A stretch of DNA of 64,000 nt, taken from positions 98,667,001 through 98,731,000 of the forward strand of contig NC_091254.1 in assembly GCF_042477335.2 (NCBI RefSeq), in the 5' to 3' direction. The stretch comes from Ovis canadensis (lineage: Eukaryota > Chordata > Mammalia > Artiodactyla > Bovidae). Of the stretch, positions 10,952 to 20,957 are shown piece after piece. A program made the position numbers and the translations under genes. The notes beneath the pieces are model-generated. The model had not been told where the DNA came from. It saw nothing but the letters and a program-made list of their open reading frames with translations, and did not search any database. Every line of letters starts with the position of its first letter. Within the stretch, counting starts at the first letter, position 1.

Positions 10952-11766
10952 TGTTACTGTTGACGTTCAGTCGCTAGGTTGTGTCTGACTCTCTGCAACT
11001 CTGCAGACTGCAGAAACACCAGGTTTCCCTGTCTTGCACTGTCTCCCAGAGTTTGCTCAGACTCACGTCCACTGAGTCAGTGATGCCATCCAACCATCTC
11101 ATCCTCTGTCGTCCCCTTCTCCTCCTGCCTTCAATCTTACCCAGCATCAGGGTCTTTTTCAATGGGTCAGCTCATCCCATCTGGTGGGCAGAGTATTGGA
11201 GCTTCAGCTTCAGCATCCGTCCTTCCAATGAATATTCAGGACTGATTTCCTTTAGGATGGACTGGTTGGATCTCTTTGCAATCCAAGGGATTCTCAAGAA
11301 TCTTCTCCAACACCACAGTTTGAAAACATCAATTCTTTGGTGCTGAATCTTCTTTATGGTCCACCCATACTTGACTACTGGCTACACCATAACTTTGACT
11401 GTATGGACCTTTATTGGCAAAGTAATCTCTGCTTTTGATACACTGTCTAGGTTTGCCATAGCTTTTCTTCCAGGGAGCAAGCATCTTGTGATTTCCTGGT
11501 GCAGTCGCCGTCTGCAGTGATTTTGGAGCCCAAGGGAATAGAGCCTGCCACTGTTTGCACTGGTTCCCCATCTACTTGCCATAAAGTGATGGGACCGGAT
11601 GCCATGATTTTCGTTTTATGAATGTTGAGTCTTAAGCCAGTTTTTTTCACTCTCCTTCAAGAGTCTAATTCCTCTTTGCTTTCAGCCTTCAGGGTGGTAT
11701 CTGCACATCTGAGGTTTGGGATATATTAAAACTTTCTCCCCTGCACAATTCCTCCAGCTTTTTAGT
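10952..11766 (-). mobile_element. BovB LINE fragment, about 0.8 kb
   Basis: Reverse-oriented BovB 3' part. Landmarks run from 'gacgttcagtcgctaggttg' through 'ccagcatcagggtctttttc' and 'gtatggacctttattggcaa' to 'tcttaagccagtttttttca'. Peptides on the - strand match the end of the BovB reverse transcriptase (ITADGDC-like motif region and the C-terminal [17 protein letters not shown] block), broken by frameshifts and stops. Confidence 0.92.
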
Positions 11767-11871
11767 ATTTGACCGTATTGATCAGAAGCTCTTCATGGCT
11801 CCCAGACATATTTGTTTTTATCACCCACATTTATATTTCTGGGGCTGACCTTCTGCTTTTCCTGCACTTAC

Positions 11872-12083
11872 GGGCCTTCCCTGGTGGCTCAGACGCCTAA
11901 GAACCTGCCTGCAATGTGGGAGAACTGGGTTCAGTCCCTGGATTGGGAAGATCCTCTCGAGAAGGGTACAGCTACCCACTCTAGTATTCTGGCCTGGAGA
12001 ATTCTATGGACAGAAGAGCCTGCCTGGCGGGCTACAGCCCATGGGGTCACAAAGAGTTGGACACATCTGAGCAACTTTAAGAA
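11872..12083 (+). mobile_element. Bov-tA SINE
   Basis: Starts 'gggccttccctggtggctca', has the tRNA-like head with 'gggttcagtccctgg', the tail 'cccactctagtattctggcc' and an A-rich end. A 96-codon open frame across it is incidental. Confidence 0.93.
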
Positions 12084-12186
12084 GAAAAGAATGTTGGCCT
12101 GACATCCTCAATCGTTAAAAGATTCCAAGTCACCCCGCTGACCACGAGGGGAGCACCCGCTCTACCCCAGGCATGCCCCAGGATTC

Positions 12187-12430
12187 CTTTTCCTTTTTTT
12201 GGTGAGCACCTTTGTTTTTACTGATGGGCTGCCGCTGCTGTGCATGGGGCTTTCTCTAATTGTGTTCAGGCTTCTCTCGCTGTGCAGCACAGCTCCAGAG
12301 TGCAGGCTCCGTCCCTGTGGCTCACTGGCTTAGTTGCCCAAAGTCACTGGGAATCTTCCCAGACCAGGGATCAAACTTGCATCCCCTGCATTGGCAGGCG
12401 GTTCTTAACCACTGAGCCACCAGGAAGCCC
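12187..12430 (-). mobile_element. CHR-type SINE
   Basis: Poly-T followed by 'ctctcgctgtgcagcacagc', 'cccagaccagggatcaaact' and 'ccactgagccaccaggaagc'. It is a tRNA-Glu related SINE on the - strand. Confidence 0.82.
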
Positions 12431-12862
12431 CCACTCCAGAGTTCTGGCTTCACTGGTAAGGCCAGAAATGCCACTCACTAGCTTCCTTCCTGTGTCAGAT
12501 GTCAGGAATACTAATAAAATTGTCGTCAGAGTCAGACGGCAAAGTGACCTCATAGGAATAAAGGAGGGAATAAATGAGTGAGCCTGTCTGTGTCTTTTGC
12601 TTCCACAAGACACACGCCCCAGGAATTTCAGTAACCCTGCCACTTTAGATTCTTGCTCTAATGTCATTGAACTCGCTCTTCTGGGGTCTGTTCAGTTGTC
12701 GTATCTTCCAAAAGTTAGGCTGCACGGCAGACTCAGTGGCAGGAGTTATAGCTTCATCTTGGGTTTGCATGCTATCAATATGTCTTGTTGGAGCTTAATA
12801 AGAATGGTAACAGTGTGCCTACTTTACGCTGATCTCCCAGATCAGTTTTGGATTACGGCACG

Positions 12863-13072
12863 GTGCGGTGTGCTTAGTCTCTCAGTCGTGTCCGACTCTT
12901 TGGGACCCCAGGGACTGTCGCCCCCCGGGCTCCTCTGTCCACAGGATTTCGCAGGTGAGAATACTGGAGTGGGGTGCCACTTCCGTCTCCAGGGATCTTC
13001 CTGACCCAGGGATCCAGCCTGTCTCTCCTGCACTGGCAGGAGGGTTCTTTGCCATCAGGCCACCAGAAGCCT
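12863..13072 (-). mobile_element. Bov-tA SINE
   Basis: Reverse orientation: 'gtctctcagtcgtgtccgac' (tail end) to 'ctgcactggcaggagggttc' and 'catcaggccaccagaagcc' (tRNA-like head). Confidence 0.92.
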
Positions 13073-13084
13073 ATACTTTACACC

Positions 13085-13312
13085 ATGTTGCTGTTGTTGA
13101 GTTGCTAAGAGTTGCTCATGTCGAACTCTTTGCGACCCCACGGACTGTAGCCTGCCAGGCTCGTCTGTCCATGGAATTCTCCAGGCGAGAATTCTGGAGT
13201 GAGTTGCCATTTCCTCCTCCAGGGGATCTTCCTGACCCAGGGACTGGAACCTCTGTCTCCTGCATCTCCTGCACTGGCAGATGGTTCTTTACCCCTGAGC
13301 ACCCGGGAAGCC
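13085..13312 (-). mobile_element. Bov-tA SINE
   Basis: A second reverse-oriented copy 12 bases after the previous one. It has an internal short duplication ('tcctgcatctcctgcactgg') in the head region and ends 'gagcacccgggaagcc'. Confidence 0.92.
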
Positions 13313-14149
13313 TCAGATGAAGGTGAATTCCTCCCCTGAGGCTTGCTTTTCCCTCTGCCAGCTCGCTCACAACCTGAAAACCAAGTAAAACTAAACCCCC
13401 ACCTTGTGGATTTGTCTGGCCACACAACTGGTGGAAATTCACAGCACACACACACACACACGAAGTCTGGTAAAGCTGGTGTGTTTTCAAACGTGCCCCC
13501 TTCACCCAGGACCAAGGTGGAGAAAGACAGCTCACTGGGGGCGTTCATTCCTCCACAGCAAGCCCCCTCCTCTTTCCCGCTTGGGAGTGGACTCCACCGG
13601 TTTTCCCAGTGGGGCGGGCGCTGGGCCAGAGGGAAGCCTGAGAAAGGCCAGGGTGTTCTGCCAGGCTGTGTCCCCCAACCCTGCTCTGCACGCAGGCCCA
13701 CGCAGCCCTCCAGGAAGGAGCCACGATTCCAGGCTTTGGCCTAAGGGGAGAACACTTTTGGCAAAAACAAGGATTTCTGCTTTCCTTTAGCTTTGGCCTC
13801 TGTGGATTGGTTTTTTTCATTTTTTCCAGTCTCATGCTATCTCCAGAGTGCATTTAAAAAATATTTGATAAACATATTAATCACTTCAATCTGAAGGTGT
13901 TCAGGATATCTAGCCTGCCATATTGCTGGGGATAGAAGTCTCTTATCAAACTGATTGTAGCCAGTCAAAGCGGAGTTCTCGGAGACCAGGAACCGTGACT
14001 GATTCATTGTTATATCCTGGGACCTGCACGCCTTGCTGCAGGCACAGGAAATGTTATCTAAATGCACGCCAAAGCCAGTAGTTTCAAGTTCAGGTAGTTG
14101 GTTTGAAATTCTAAGTACCGTCAAGGCAGGTTTCTTTCCTGAAAACTCT
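13313..14149. other. Intergenic; short (CA)n at 13444-13461
   Basis: GC-rich, with several overlapping open frames on both strands at 13343-13850. They share no recognisable domain and pass through the CA dinucleotide run, so I treat them as non-coding. Confidence 0.45.
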
Positions 14150-14266
14150 CTTTTTTTTGGCTGCACTGCACATCTTGCAGGATCTGAGTTCCCTGACCAG
14201 GGATCCAGCCCTCGCCCGCTGCGTGGAAGCATGGAGTCCTCGCCGCTGGACCACCAGGGAAGCCCC
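14150..14266 (-). mobile_element. CHR-type SINE
   Basis: Poly-T, 'ggctgcactgcacatcttgc', 'gttccctgaccagggatcca', 'ggaccaccagggaagcccc'. Reverse orientation. Confidence 0.85.
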
Positions 14267-14599
14267 TGAAATTTCACACTTTAAATAAATGCACACTGGA
14301 AGTGCCACGGCCTCTATTTAGAAACGGGAATGATACAATTTAACACGAACCAAGAGAAAATACAACCGAAATATCCAGAACATGTCCCCAGCCCTCGAGA
14401 GCTCGCTTCTCCTGTTATTGTTTATCTGTTCTCTTGGTTCAGCGCGCAGTTTTTGCATTCTGAACCGAAATGCAGGCCCCATGTGCTTTTCACTCATTCC
14501 TTTCATATCTTGGTAGACCACAAAACCCCCAGGAGCTGCCCAGAATTGTAAGATACCTATAATTTATTTTATGTTATCCTTTAAAAATTTCTGTTTTTA

Positions 14600-14715
14600 G
14601 GGAATTCCCTGGAGGTCCACTGGTCAGGATGCTGTGCTTTCACAGCCAAGGGCCTGGGTTCAATCCCTGGTCAGCGAGCCAGGATCCAGCAAGCTGTGCG
14701 GTATGGCCACAAATG
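14600..14715 (+). mobile_element. CHR-type SINE
   Basis: Forward copy: 'gggaattccctggaggtcca', 'gggttcaatccctggtcagc', 'gctgtgcggtatggcc'. It is truncated before a long A tail. Confidence 0.85.
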
Positions 14716-15007
14716 AAAATTTCTCCTTTTGTGTTTTATAATCTGTGTTTGCGTGTTTCATGTAACTTACAGACATGCATAGACTGGACTGCCTGCTCAG
14801 GTGTCATTTGTTAGTGGGGTGAACAACGAAGACGATTTGGAGAACGCTGGTTTATTGAATTCTTTTCTCAAGCAAAATGCGGTTGTTTTTTAAGCGTGTT
14901 CCACCAGGCAACTGCCCCTGTCCCCTAATCCGCTATCAGTTCTGCTAACACGGGGTTTAAAGGGCGCAAAATCTGAGTCATAAACACAGTCTCATCTCGC
15001 TGGTGAC

Positions 15008-15137
15008 AGTGAGAGTGGCTCAGTTCTGTCCGACGCTCTGCGACCCCGTGGGCTGTGCAGCCCATGGAGCTCTTCAGGCCAGAGTGTTGGGGAGTGGGTA
15101 GCCTTTTCCCTTCTCCAGGGGATCTTCCCACCCCAGG
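15008..15137 (-). mobile_element. Bov-tA SINE, truncated
   Basis: Reverse-oriented tail part ('ctgcgaccccgtgggctgtg', 'ccttctccaggggatcttcc'). It stops at 15137, exactly where a forward BovB begins. The tRNA-like head is missing. Confidence 0.8.
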
Positions 15138-15612
15138 GACATCACTGTGCCAACAAAGGTCCATTTAGTCAAAACTATGTGGTCATGTATGGATGTGAGA
15201 GCTGCACTGTAAAGACCGCTGAGTGTCGGAGAATTGATGCTTTTGAGCTGCGGTGTTGGAGAAGACTCTTCAGAGTCCCTTGGACTGCAAGGAGATCCGA
15301 CCAGTCCATCCTAAAGGAGATCAGTCCTGAATATTCACTGGAAGGACTGATGTTGTAGCTGAAGCTCCAATACTTCGGCCACCTGATGCGAAGAGCTGAC
15401 TCCTTGGAAAAACCCTGATGCTGGGAAAGATTGAAGGCGGGAGGAGAAGGAGACGACGAGGATGAGATGGCTGGATGGCATCACCGACTCAACGGACATG
15501 AGTTTGAGTAAACTCCGGGAGTTGGTGATGGACAGGGAGGCCTGGCGTGCTGCAGTCCCTGGGGTCACAAAGAGTCAGACACGACTGAGTGACTGAACTG
15601 AGCTGAACTGAT
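15138..15612 (+). mobile_element. BovB LINE 3' end
   Basis: Forward copy from 'catcactgtgccaacaaagg' to the terminal TGAAC-type tail ('gaactgagctgaactgatc'). About 20 bases of the family sequence are missing near 15177. No intact frame. Confidence 0.92.
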
Positions 15613-16228
15613 CTTGGTAATGTTGTGTTCAGCAATAAGAGTCGCTGTCTTTCTGAGGTTGTTTCCCAGGGCGAAGATCTTCTGAGCTTCTTTGTGAGGA
15701 CAGAGCATCCTGGCAGGTTTCAGGCAGACATCCTAGGAGAAGTGTGAACCGGCAGCAGCTTCCCGCTCAGGTCCCATCACAGAGGTGCCGCCTGGGGCGG
15801 GGCTGGGGGCCCTCTGAGTGCCTGGAGCCGAGGGTCTTTTCTGCTCTCCAGGCCTCAGGGCTGGAGGGGCTCTGCTCCGTCTTTGGCTCTGCTCCCCACG
15901 AGCTCCTCTGAAAACCTCATAAATGCCTACAGGGTCGGATCGCTGACACACAGGTTTTAAACTCCCACCTCTACTTGAAAAAGAAAAGCTTAAAGAAATG
16001 GAAAGGCTAGTTTTATTCTTCTTTACTGGTTCACTGAGAATTGCACCAACACACTTTAATAAAGTTTGATTTGAAGCTTGATTTATTTATTTAGCTGGTT
16101 TTCATTTCAAATTTTAAAATGTTTTCTTTTTAAAAAAAATTTGCTTTGCCTCTTTGAAGCTTGATTTCTTTGTCTTGCATACTCGGCTCATTGTTCGAAT
16201 GGATTCATAGCCCCTGCGATTGTAGATT
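15613..16228. other. Intergenic, nothing recognised
   Basis: AT-rich 3' half with T and A runs at 16123-16140. No gene or repeat family identified. Confidence 0.4.
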
Positions 16229-16440
16229 CTGTGCCTGCGTACCTGGTTGCCTCCGACTCTGCCGACCCCATGGACTGCAGCCCTCCGAGCTCTGTCTCTG
16301 GGATTTCTCCAGGCAAGAACACTGGAGCTGGTTGTCATTTCCTCCTCCAGGGGACCTTCTGGACCCAGCGATATGAGCCCACATCTCCTGAGTCTCCTGT
16401 ATTGGCAGGCAGATTCTTTACCACTGTGCCGCCTGGGAAG
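16229..16440 (-). mobile_element. Bov-tA SINE
   Basis: Reverse copy: 'ccgaccccatggactgcagc', 'tttcctcctccaggggacct', 'tggcaggcagattctttacc', 'gccgcctgggaag'. Confidence 0.9.
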
Positions 16441-17935
16441 GTATCACACATTCGTGTTAGTAACCTAGGTTTTCACGTTGTTTAAAGAGTAATGTGACTG
16501 TGTGTGATGAATTATCTTTCCACGTCCTGGACAGGGTTGATGAAACCCTCTTCATCATTTTAAAACGCGCTTGAACTGAGAGGTCTGCTTGAGCCCATCG
16601 CCCTGCAGCTCCAGGGAAAAGACACGTTGGAATCTTGTGTTTCGATAATTTATGGTTTCAAATTTGTATCAAACTGAGAAAATTTCACTCATAGTCCAGG
16701 TGCCTTTCTAACAGGAGTCATTCCTAAATAAGCTTCCTGGTCCTTCAGACATAGGTTGGTGGTTGGCAGGTCTTATGAGGAGTAAGCGGTGTGGTCCCAA
16801 AGGCCCTGGGCGTAGACCCCCGGGCACGCAGACCCCTGGGGCCCCCCAGCCCACCCCTCCTGCCTTGCAGATTCTCGGGAGACAGCACACGCCCGGGAAG
16901 GCCGCCTCCTCCCGCCCCGCTGGGTCCTCCTCCAGTGAGGCCGGTGCACTTCTCAACCAACAGGCGCTCCTCAGGTGAGCCTCGGGGGCCCAGCCCTTGG
17001 GTGGGAGCGAGTCCTCTGACCCCAGCGTCCGCCCCCAGAAACGCTGTCTCAGCCACAGCAGAACGGGCCGGGCTGTGTGTGAGTCCCCCTGCCGACCCTC
17101 GGTGGGCGCTTCCGGGCAGGGCCCCCTCTGCCGAGCATCGCCGCGCTCCCGGTGAGGCCAGGTCTCCGCTGCGCGAGACGCTGATAAGTCACCTGAGTCA
17201 GAGAAGCTAATCTAACGGGGTGAGAACCAGCGAAAACCCCGGGAAGGGACGCGTGCGCCGTGTGAGCCACAGAGCTCATCAGCTCGGGCTGCCGCCCGTC
17301 CGGTGGGTGGCCGTCCAGTCTCTTCTCCGCCAACCCTGCGCTGGGGCTGGGTGGCCCCTGCTCCCGGGCGAGTCTGTGACGCGGACCTGCCTGGGGCTCC
17401 CGCCTCCTCACTCCCTCCTGGTCCTTCCCGGCCCCCCAGGCAGGGGTCTGCAGGCTCCTGGTCACCGTGGTGCCCTCCACCCACCTCTCCCACCAGGGTT
17501 CCCCCTCTGCACCTCCCAGCACCCCCTTTCTCCTCCGTGAAAAACCCATCATTCTCAATATCCTTTCCTTGTGGTCTTACTTTCAGGTTTTTTCATCCAA
17601 AGAGCTCATTTAAGTGCGATGGATTTCCAGAACAGTGAGGAGACATTTCTGACCCTGGGAGAGAGGACCTGACCTTTCACTGACCTCCAGATGACGCCAC
17701 ATTAGTCCTTGGATTTCCAACACTCAGGTTCCCTGGGATCCATAGTTAGTGAAATCTTAGTTAACCGGAATCCTGTTTAGGATTTTATTGGCCAAATCCT
17801 TTGCTAGAATTCTATTTTAACAGGCTCAGAAATTTCCCAGGTACTTCTCTGAAGGCACCCTCACCTGAGGGGGTGGGTGGTTAAGTGGGTGTCATCTGCA
17901 GACAGGAAGACCACAGCCCTGGCGCAGACCAGAGG
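16441..17935. other. Intergenic; GC-rich block 16790-17540
   Basis: The GC-rich block is open in several frames on both strands (longest 169 codons, - strand). The predicted peptides are Pro/Arg/Gly-rich, without domains, and overlap each other, as expected of high-GC non-coding DNA. CpG is present but moderate. Confidence 0.45.
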
Positions 17936-17939
17936 ACGC

Positions 17940-18058
17940 CCAGGGGCTCCGGGGACCCGATGCGGGGCAGGGGCCTGTATTGGATTCTGACTCAGAAAAA
18001 GGACGTTCATAGAAAAACCGGTGAGGTCCAGATGAAACCTGGAGCTTAGTCAACAGTA
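17940..18058 (+). mobile_element. Old L1 3' UTR, left part
   Basis: Matches the 3' UTR of old mammalian L1 elements: 'attggattctgactcagaaa', 'aaggacgttcatagaaaaac', 'ggagcttagtcaacagta'. It is split from its right half (18611-18760) by a solo LTR. The two halves join in register when the LTR and one copy of ATGT are removed. Confidence 0.75.
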
Positions 18059-18062
18059 ATGT

Positions 18063-18606
18063 TGAAGAAGGAATTCATGGGACCTGGACTCCCTCTGAGG
18101 CCTATTCATGCTGATCATGCTCAGCCAGCTCTCCAGTGGACTCTGAACTCTGTGTTTAGCGCCTATGGAAACAGCAACAGAAGGGTAAGACCCCCTCCAG
18201 ACCGGGGAACCTTGAAGGTCATATCTAGGTTACTCATCGCCTAAGAGAAAACGTACGCTAATCGCCCCTTCCTCCAGACAGGCCATACATTTTTCTGTAT
18301 CAATCGGAGTGTAACCTCGGGTTTATTGATTATTGGCTAATTGTTTGTTTCAGCACATGAGCACATAGCAGGTGAATGATGGGGTTATTGGGATTGTATT
18401 TTCCTTGGTTTATGTAAGTCTCAAGGAATTTGGAGCGGTGGGTTCAGACACGTACACATGGGGTATAAAAGATTTTCACAAATGCTGGTCGGGGTCCTTG
18501 GCTAAGAGGAGACTCTGCCTTGGGCCCGCCGGTGTAATAAACCGCCCTCCCCTATCTGCACTGTCCTTCTGAGGGAGTTTGTTTCCCGGAACACGTGGCT
18601 ACAACA
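18063..18606 (+). mobile_element. Solo LTR of an endogenous retrovirus (gamma/ERV1-like)
   Basis: A 544 bp element from TGAAGAAGG to GCTACAACA, flanked by a perfect 4 bp duplication ATGT (18059-18062 and 18607-18610). A TATA box (TATAAAA 18464-18470) and a poly(A) signal (AATAAA 18536-18541) lie in the order expected for U3-R-U5 on the + strand, followed by a 65 bp U5. No gag, pol or env sequence flanks it, so it is the recombined remnant of a provirus. The 4 bp duplication and LTR layout suggest a gammaretrovirus-type element. The family name is not determined. Confidence 0.88.
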
Positions 18607-18610
18607 ATGT

Positions 18611-18760
18611 ACCAACGGTAACTTCCTTGTTGTGACAAAATGTACCATAGTTACGTAAGATGGAAATGTTCAAGGGACTGGGCACAGGGTATATGGGATT
18701 GCCGATATTTGTAACCTTTTCTGTAAATCAGTATTCCAAGAGAAAAAGTGGTTTGGAAAT
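18611..18760 (+). mobile_element. Old L1 3' UTR, right part
   Basis: Continues the L1 3' end after the LTR: 'ttgtgacaaaatgtaccata', 'ctgggcacagggtatatggg' and 'aaccttttctgtaaatcagt'. It ends in an AT-rich stretch. Confidence 0.75.
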
Positions 18761-19185
18761 GCATGTCTCAACTTCAGACAACAGTGAATTCAGAATAAAG
18801 AGAATTACGCAAGTAAAGCATGGTGCTTGTAGCAGGAACAGTATCTGCTGAAGGCGGGACAGTTGTCGATTCAGTGGGGCTGGGGGCTGGGGATTCAGTA
18901 GCATTACCAGCCAGATTGGCAGGGCTGGGCTGGGGAGGACATCTGCGTGGTTGAGCCAGCAGTGCTGATGCCAGATAGATGGCCTGAACGGTCTGAAAGC
19001 CAGAAGGCCTGTCTTACAGGCATCTGAGCAGATGAGTAACTGCACTGCAGATAATGAGAACCGTGTTCCACAGACTTAAAAGATTAGAAACATGGAAATG
19101 GGGGAGCTTCAGTGATCTCTGCTGCAGGGATTAGAATTAGTTATGGCAGCAGGGACCCATGGCTTTTAACACGGCTACATAGGGA
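18761..19185. other. Intergenic, nothing recognised
   Basis: No gene or repeat identified between the L1 tail and the minisatellite. Confidence 0.4.
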
Positions 19186-19440
19186 AGCCAACGCCGATGC
19201 GTGTGCAGACGGAGAGAGCCGATGCCGGGGCACGCGAGCAGATGGGGGAGCGGACGCCGGGGCGCCTGTAGACTGGGGAGCCGACGCCGGGGCACCTGTA
19301 GAAGGGGGCCGGGGCGCCTGTAGACGGGGGAGCGGACGCCGGGGCGCCTGTAGGCGGGGGAGCCGACGCCGGGGCGCGTACACGGGGAAGCCGAAGCCAG
19401 GGTGTGTGTAGACTGGGGAGCCGACGCCGGGGCGTGCGGA
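19186..19440. repeat. GC-rich minisatellite, unit about 30 bp
   Basis: About eight tandem copies of a unit built around 'gacgccggggcgcctgtaga' plus 'ctggggagcc'. Core positions 19221, 19253, 19283, 19335, 19365, 19393 and 19423 give spacings of mostly 28-32 bp, with one copy shortened to 20 bp. Because the unit is mostly a multiple of three and lacks stops, both strands stay open in several frames. The resulting repeated peptides (ADAGAPV-like on +, RRPGVRSPVY-like on -) are by-products. Confidence 0.9.
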
Positions 19441-20099
19441 TGCACATTTTAGCTCCTCCCACTGAAGGGCTTAGGAGCAGGGCAGTCCAGCGCCAATGGA
19501 CACGCATGGCTCAGATCTGGGTTTAGTACTGCCCTACACTGAAAGGAGCCAGGGCCTGCAGAAACACAGCTGGTTCCCGCCTGCACAGGGGAAATACAGC
19601 TGAGCCTGGGACATCCTGTGCCAGAAAGTAAGACAATGTCAGAGATGCTGGGAACATGTCGAAGCCGACACGGGAGCCCACGTGATGGAACATCTGTGGG
19701 CCAAATCCCAGCATCAAAATAAACAAGGACCACAAGAGCTTACGGCCCACTGAGCAGTAAGAATCCATGGAACCCTTCTGACATAAACCAGTCAGTGCCT
19801 CAGTAAGGAAGTGTTAGCTGGCAGAATTAGAGTGAGGGATGGAGTTAGGGACACAGCCCATGGCCCTCCCTGTGGTGCTTGAAGGCAAGGGGCATCACTG
19901 ATGAGAATTAGGACAGATGCACACCACTTCAGAGCATCTCCTCGCCCGCAATGACCGTCGCGTGGTCAAGCCTGGCAGACACCACTTGACCGGGGGATGA
20001 AAGCCCACGTCATTAGCAATGAGACAAATTCACGCTGCACACCTGCTGATTTAGCCCGCCGGGAGGAGCGCAGCAATGCTTTTGTGGTGCTCCTGTCGA
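19441..20099. other. Intergenic, possible old L1-derived sequence
   Basis: Purine-rich sequence with an old-repeat look ('caaaataaacaaggaccaca') directly before a clearer L1 3' fragment. I cannot assign it securely. Confidence 0.35.
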
Positions 20100-20410
20100 A
20101 AGTGCGTATTGTGAATATAATCGTGAGGAGATGTCAGGCAAATTGAGCGACACTGAATAAGCTGACTGGGCTGTGCTGTTGGCAACTGTCGAGGTCATCA
20201 GAAGTGAGTGGAGGCTGAGGACCTGGGCTGGACTGAACGAGACCAGAGATGCACTGTGTGTCCAGGTGGACCCTCCGTCTACGGAGGACATGGGCAACTT
20301 GGGAAATCGGAACGGGGTCCGTGGGTCAGAGGGTGGTATTACATGAATGCTAATTTCCGGATTTTGGTGATTGAGAAGTGGAAATAAGCAGCAGTCAGAC
20401 TTACCTTCTA
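20100..20410 (+). mobile_element. Second old L1 3' fragment
   Basis: Matches an L1 3' UTR upstream of the part seen at 17.9-18.8 kb: 'gaggagatgtcaggcaaatt', 'caactgtcgaggtcatcaga', 'gaacgagaccagagatgcac'. It continues into a terminal region of a different type ('ctaatttccggattttggtg'). It is therefore a separate insertion or an old duplicate, in the same orientation. Confidence 0.65.
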
Positions 20411-20673
20411 ACCATGTGTGATCCAACAAAGAGAAACTGAATTAGAATGTGGCCGTCCCAACCGTTAGTGAAGCAGATCTGATCGCTAGGTATCAAACTT
20501 GGTGTCTGGAAAAAAATACACCTTCCTTTTCAGTGTCTTCCGAAGACTCTCAAAATTTGCTTGTGTTACTAATTTGCCCACAAAGAAAAGCCCGGTAGCC
20601 TGGGTCCAGTGGGCGCTGGTTTATTTCTGTGAGCAGACGCAGCTGTGAATAAATAGCTTTTAGAATCAGTTCT

Positions 20674-20949
20674 CAGAGAAGGCAATAACACCCCACTCCA
20701 GTACTTTTGCCTAGAAAATCCCACGGGCGGAGGAGCCTGGTAGGCTGCAGTCCATGGGGTCGCTAGAGTCAGACATGACTGAGCGACTTCACTTTCGCTT
20801 TTCACTTTCATGCACTGGAGAAGGAAATGGCACCCCACTCCAGTGTTCTTGCCTGGAGAATCCCAGGGACGGGGAAGCCTGGTGGGCTGCCGTCTGTGGG
20901 GTCGCACAGGGTCGGACACGACTGAAGCGACTCAGCAGCAGCAGCAGAG
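20674..20949 (+). mobile_element. Bov-A2 SINE (dimeric) with target-site duplication
   Basis: Two BovA monomers in tandem ('gagaaggcaataacacccca' and 'gagaaggaaatggcacccca' starts), joined by the 'ttcactttcgcttttcactt' linker and ending in a CAG-repeat tail. The 8 bp TCAGTTCT at 20666-20673 is repeated at 20950-20957 and marks the target-site duplication. Confidence 0.93.
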
Positions 20950-20957
20950 TCAGTTCT

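Noticed and set aside
19112-19507. Repetitive open frames on both strands
   Set aside because: Produced by a minisatellite whose unit is about 30 bp and lacks stop codons.
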